A DNA stretch of 64,000 bases from Reinekea forsetii. GTDB taxonomy: Bacteria > Pseudomonadota > Gammaproteobacteria > Pseudomonadales > Natronospirillaceae. Below are positions 63,983 to 64,000 of this stretch, piece after piece. Numbering within the stretch: position 1 is the first letter of the stretch; each line of letters begins with the position of its first letter. Location of the stretch: contig NZ_CP011797.1 in assembly GCF_002795845.1 (NCBI RefSeq), positions 124,001 through 188,000 of the forward strand. Reading direction: 5' to 3'. The notes beneath the pieces were generated by a model. The model was not told where the DNA came from and did not search any database. It worked only from the letters and a program-made list of their open reading frames with translations. A program made the position numbers and the translations under genes.

Positions 63983-64000
63983 TTGAGTCAAATATTTGCG
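63983..64000 (+). CDS. parA: 5' start of a probable ParA chromosome-partition ATPase (partial)
   Basis: A TTG at 63983, with AAGGA 63971-63975, begins a frame of only six codons (MSQIFA). ParA proteins begin with a similar short strand (..IFAiaNQKGGVGKTT), and rsmG-parA-parB is a conserved order, but the key motif lies beyond the window. Call rests mainly on position. Confidence 0.45.

Noticed and set aside
1-64000. tRNA, rRNA, insertion sequences, CRISPR arrays
   Set aside because: No cloverleaf, rRNA-like sequence, transposase, terminal inverted repeats or regularly spaced repeats were seen when reading the intergenic regions.

Overview
The window looks like chromosome from a gammaproteobacterium near the Oceanospirillales/Pseudomonadales. 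The pointers are a pyrE gene divergent from a Crc-type protein with substituted nuclease residues, the lptM-lysA-dapF-DUF484 order, glnS, an ibpA-type chaperone with a ROSE-like leader, and mnmG-rsmG followed by what looks like parA. Base composition is moderately GC-rich (my estimate, mid-50s percent). The genus cannot be fixed from the sequence alone.

1-17945 (+ strand) is the distal part of one tightly packed, divergent type VI secretion (T6SS) operon. The order is the tssM 3' end, a single-chain TssB-TssC-like sheath gene, hcp, tssE, tssF, tssG, a membrane-anchored TAXI-type solute receptor, DUF2169, a VgrG head (gp27+OB), a separately encoded VgrG-like beta-helical spike, a lipoprotein, two pentapeptide-repeat proteins, a PAAR-like DUF4150 tip and DUF3540. 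Several junctions are ATGA/GTGA overlaps. No toxin domain is recognisable. tssA, tssJ, tssK, tssL and clpV are not seen and would have to lie upstream of the window. This is the most unusual region: fused sheath, split spike and a small-molecule receptor in one operon.

17937-26847 holds a GNAT relic, a small membrane protein, slyD, a tctCBA tripartite tricarboxylate transporter divergent from a CitA/DcuS-type two-component pair, ibpA behind a sigma-32-like promoter and a ROSE-like RNA thermometer, and an MFS exporter. 26877-42335 is mostly housekeeping: a yghU-type GST, a PEP-CTERM protein, glnS, a Bcr/CflA exporter, folA, an aspartoacylase-like gene, lptM-lysA-dapF-DUF484, a TVP38/DUF547 pair, pyrE/crc and comM.

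42332-49438 (- strand) is a catabolic operon for 5-oxoproline or related compounds: a DUF1445 (D-glutamate cyclase family) enzyme, a TRAP transporter dctPQM, 5-oxoprolinase pxpABC and a LysR regulator. 49621-54982 holds an atypical SDR and an RND efflux pair. 55049-64000 holds a GIY-YIG protein, lgt-thyA, a Lon-family protease, an unknown envelope protein, and mnmG-rsmG with the first codons of a likely parA. No tRNA, rRNA, insertion sequence or CRISPR array was recognised.
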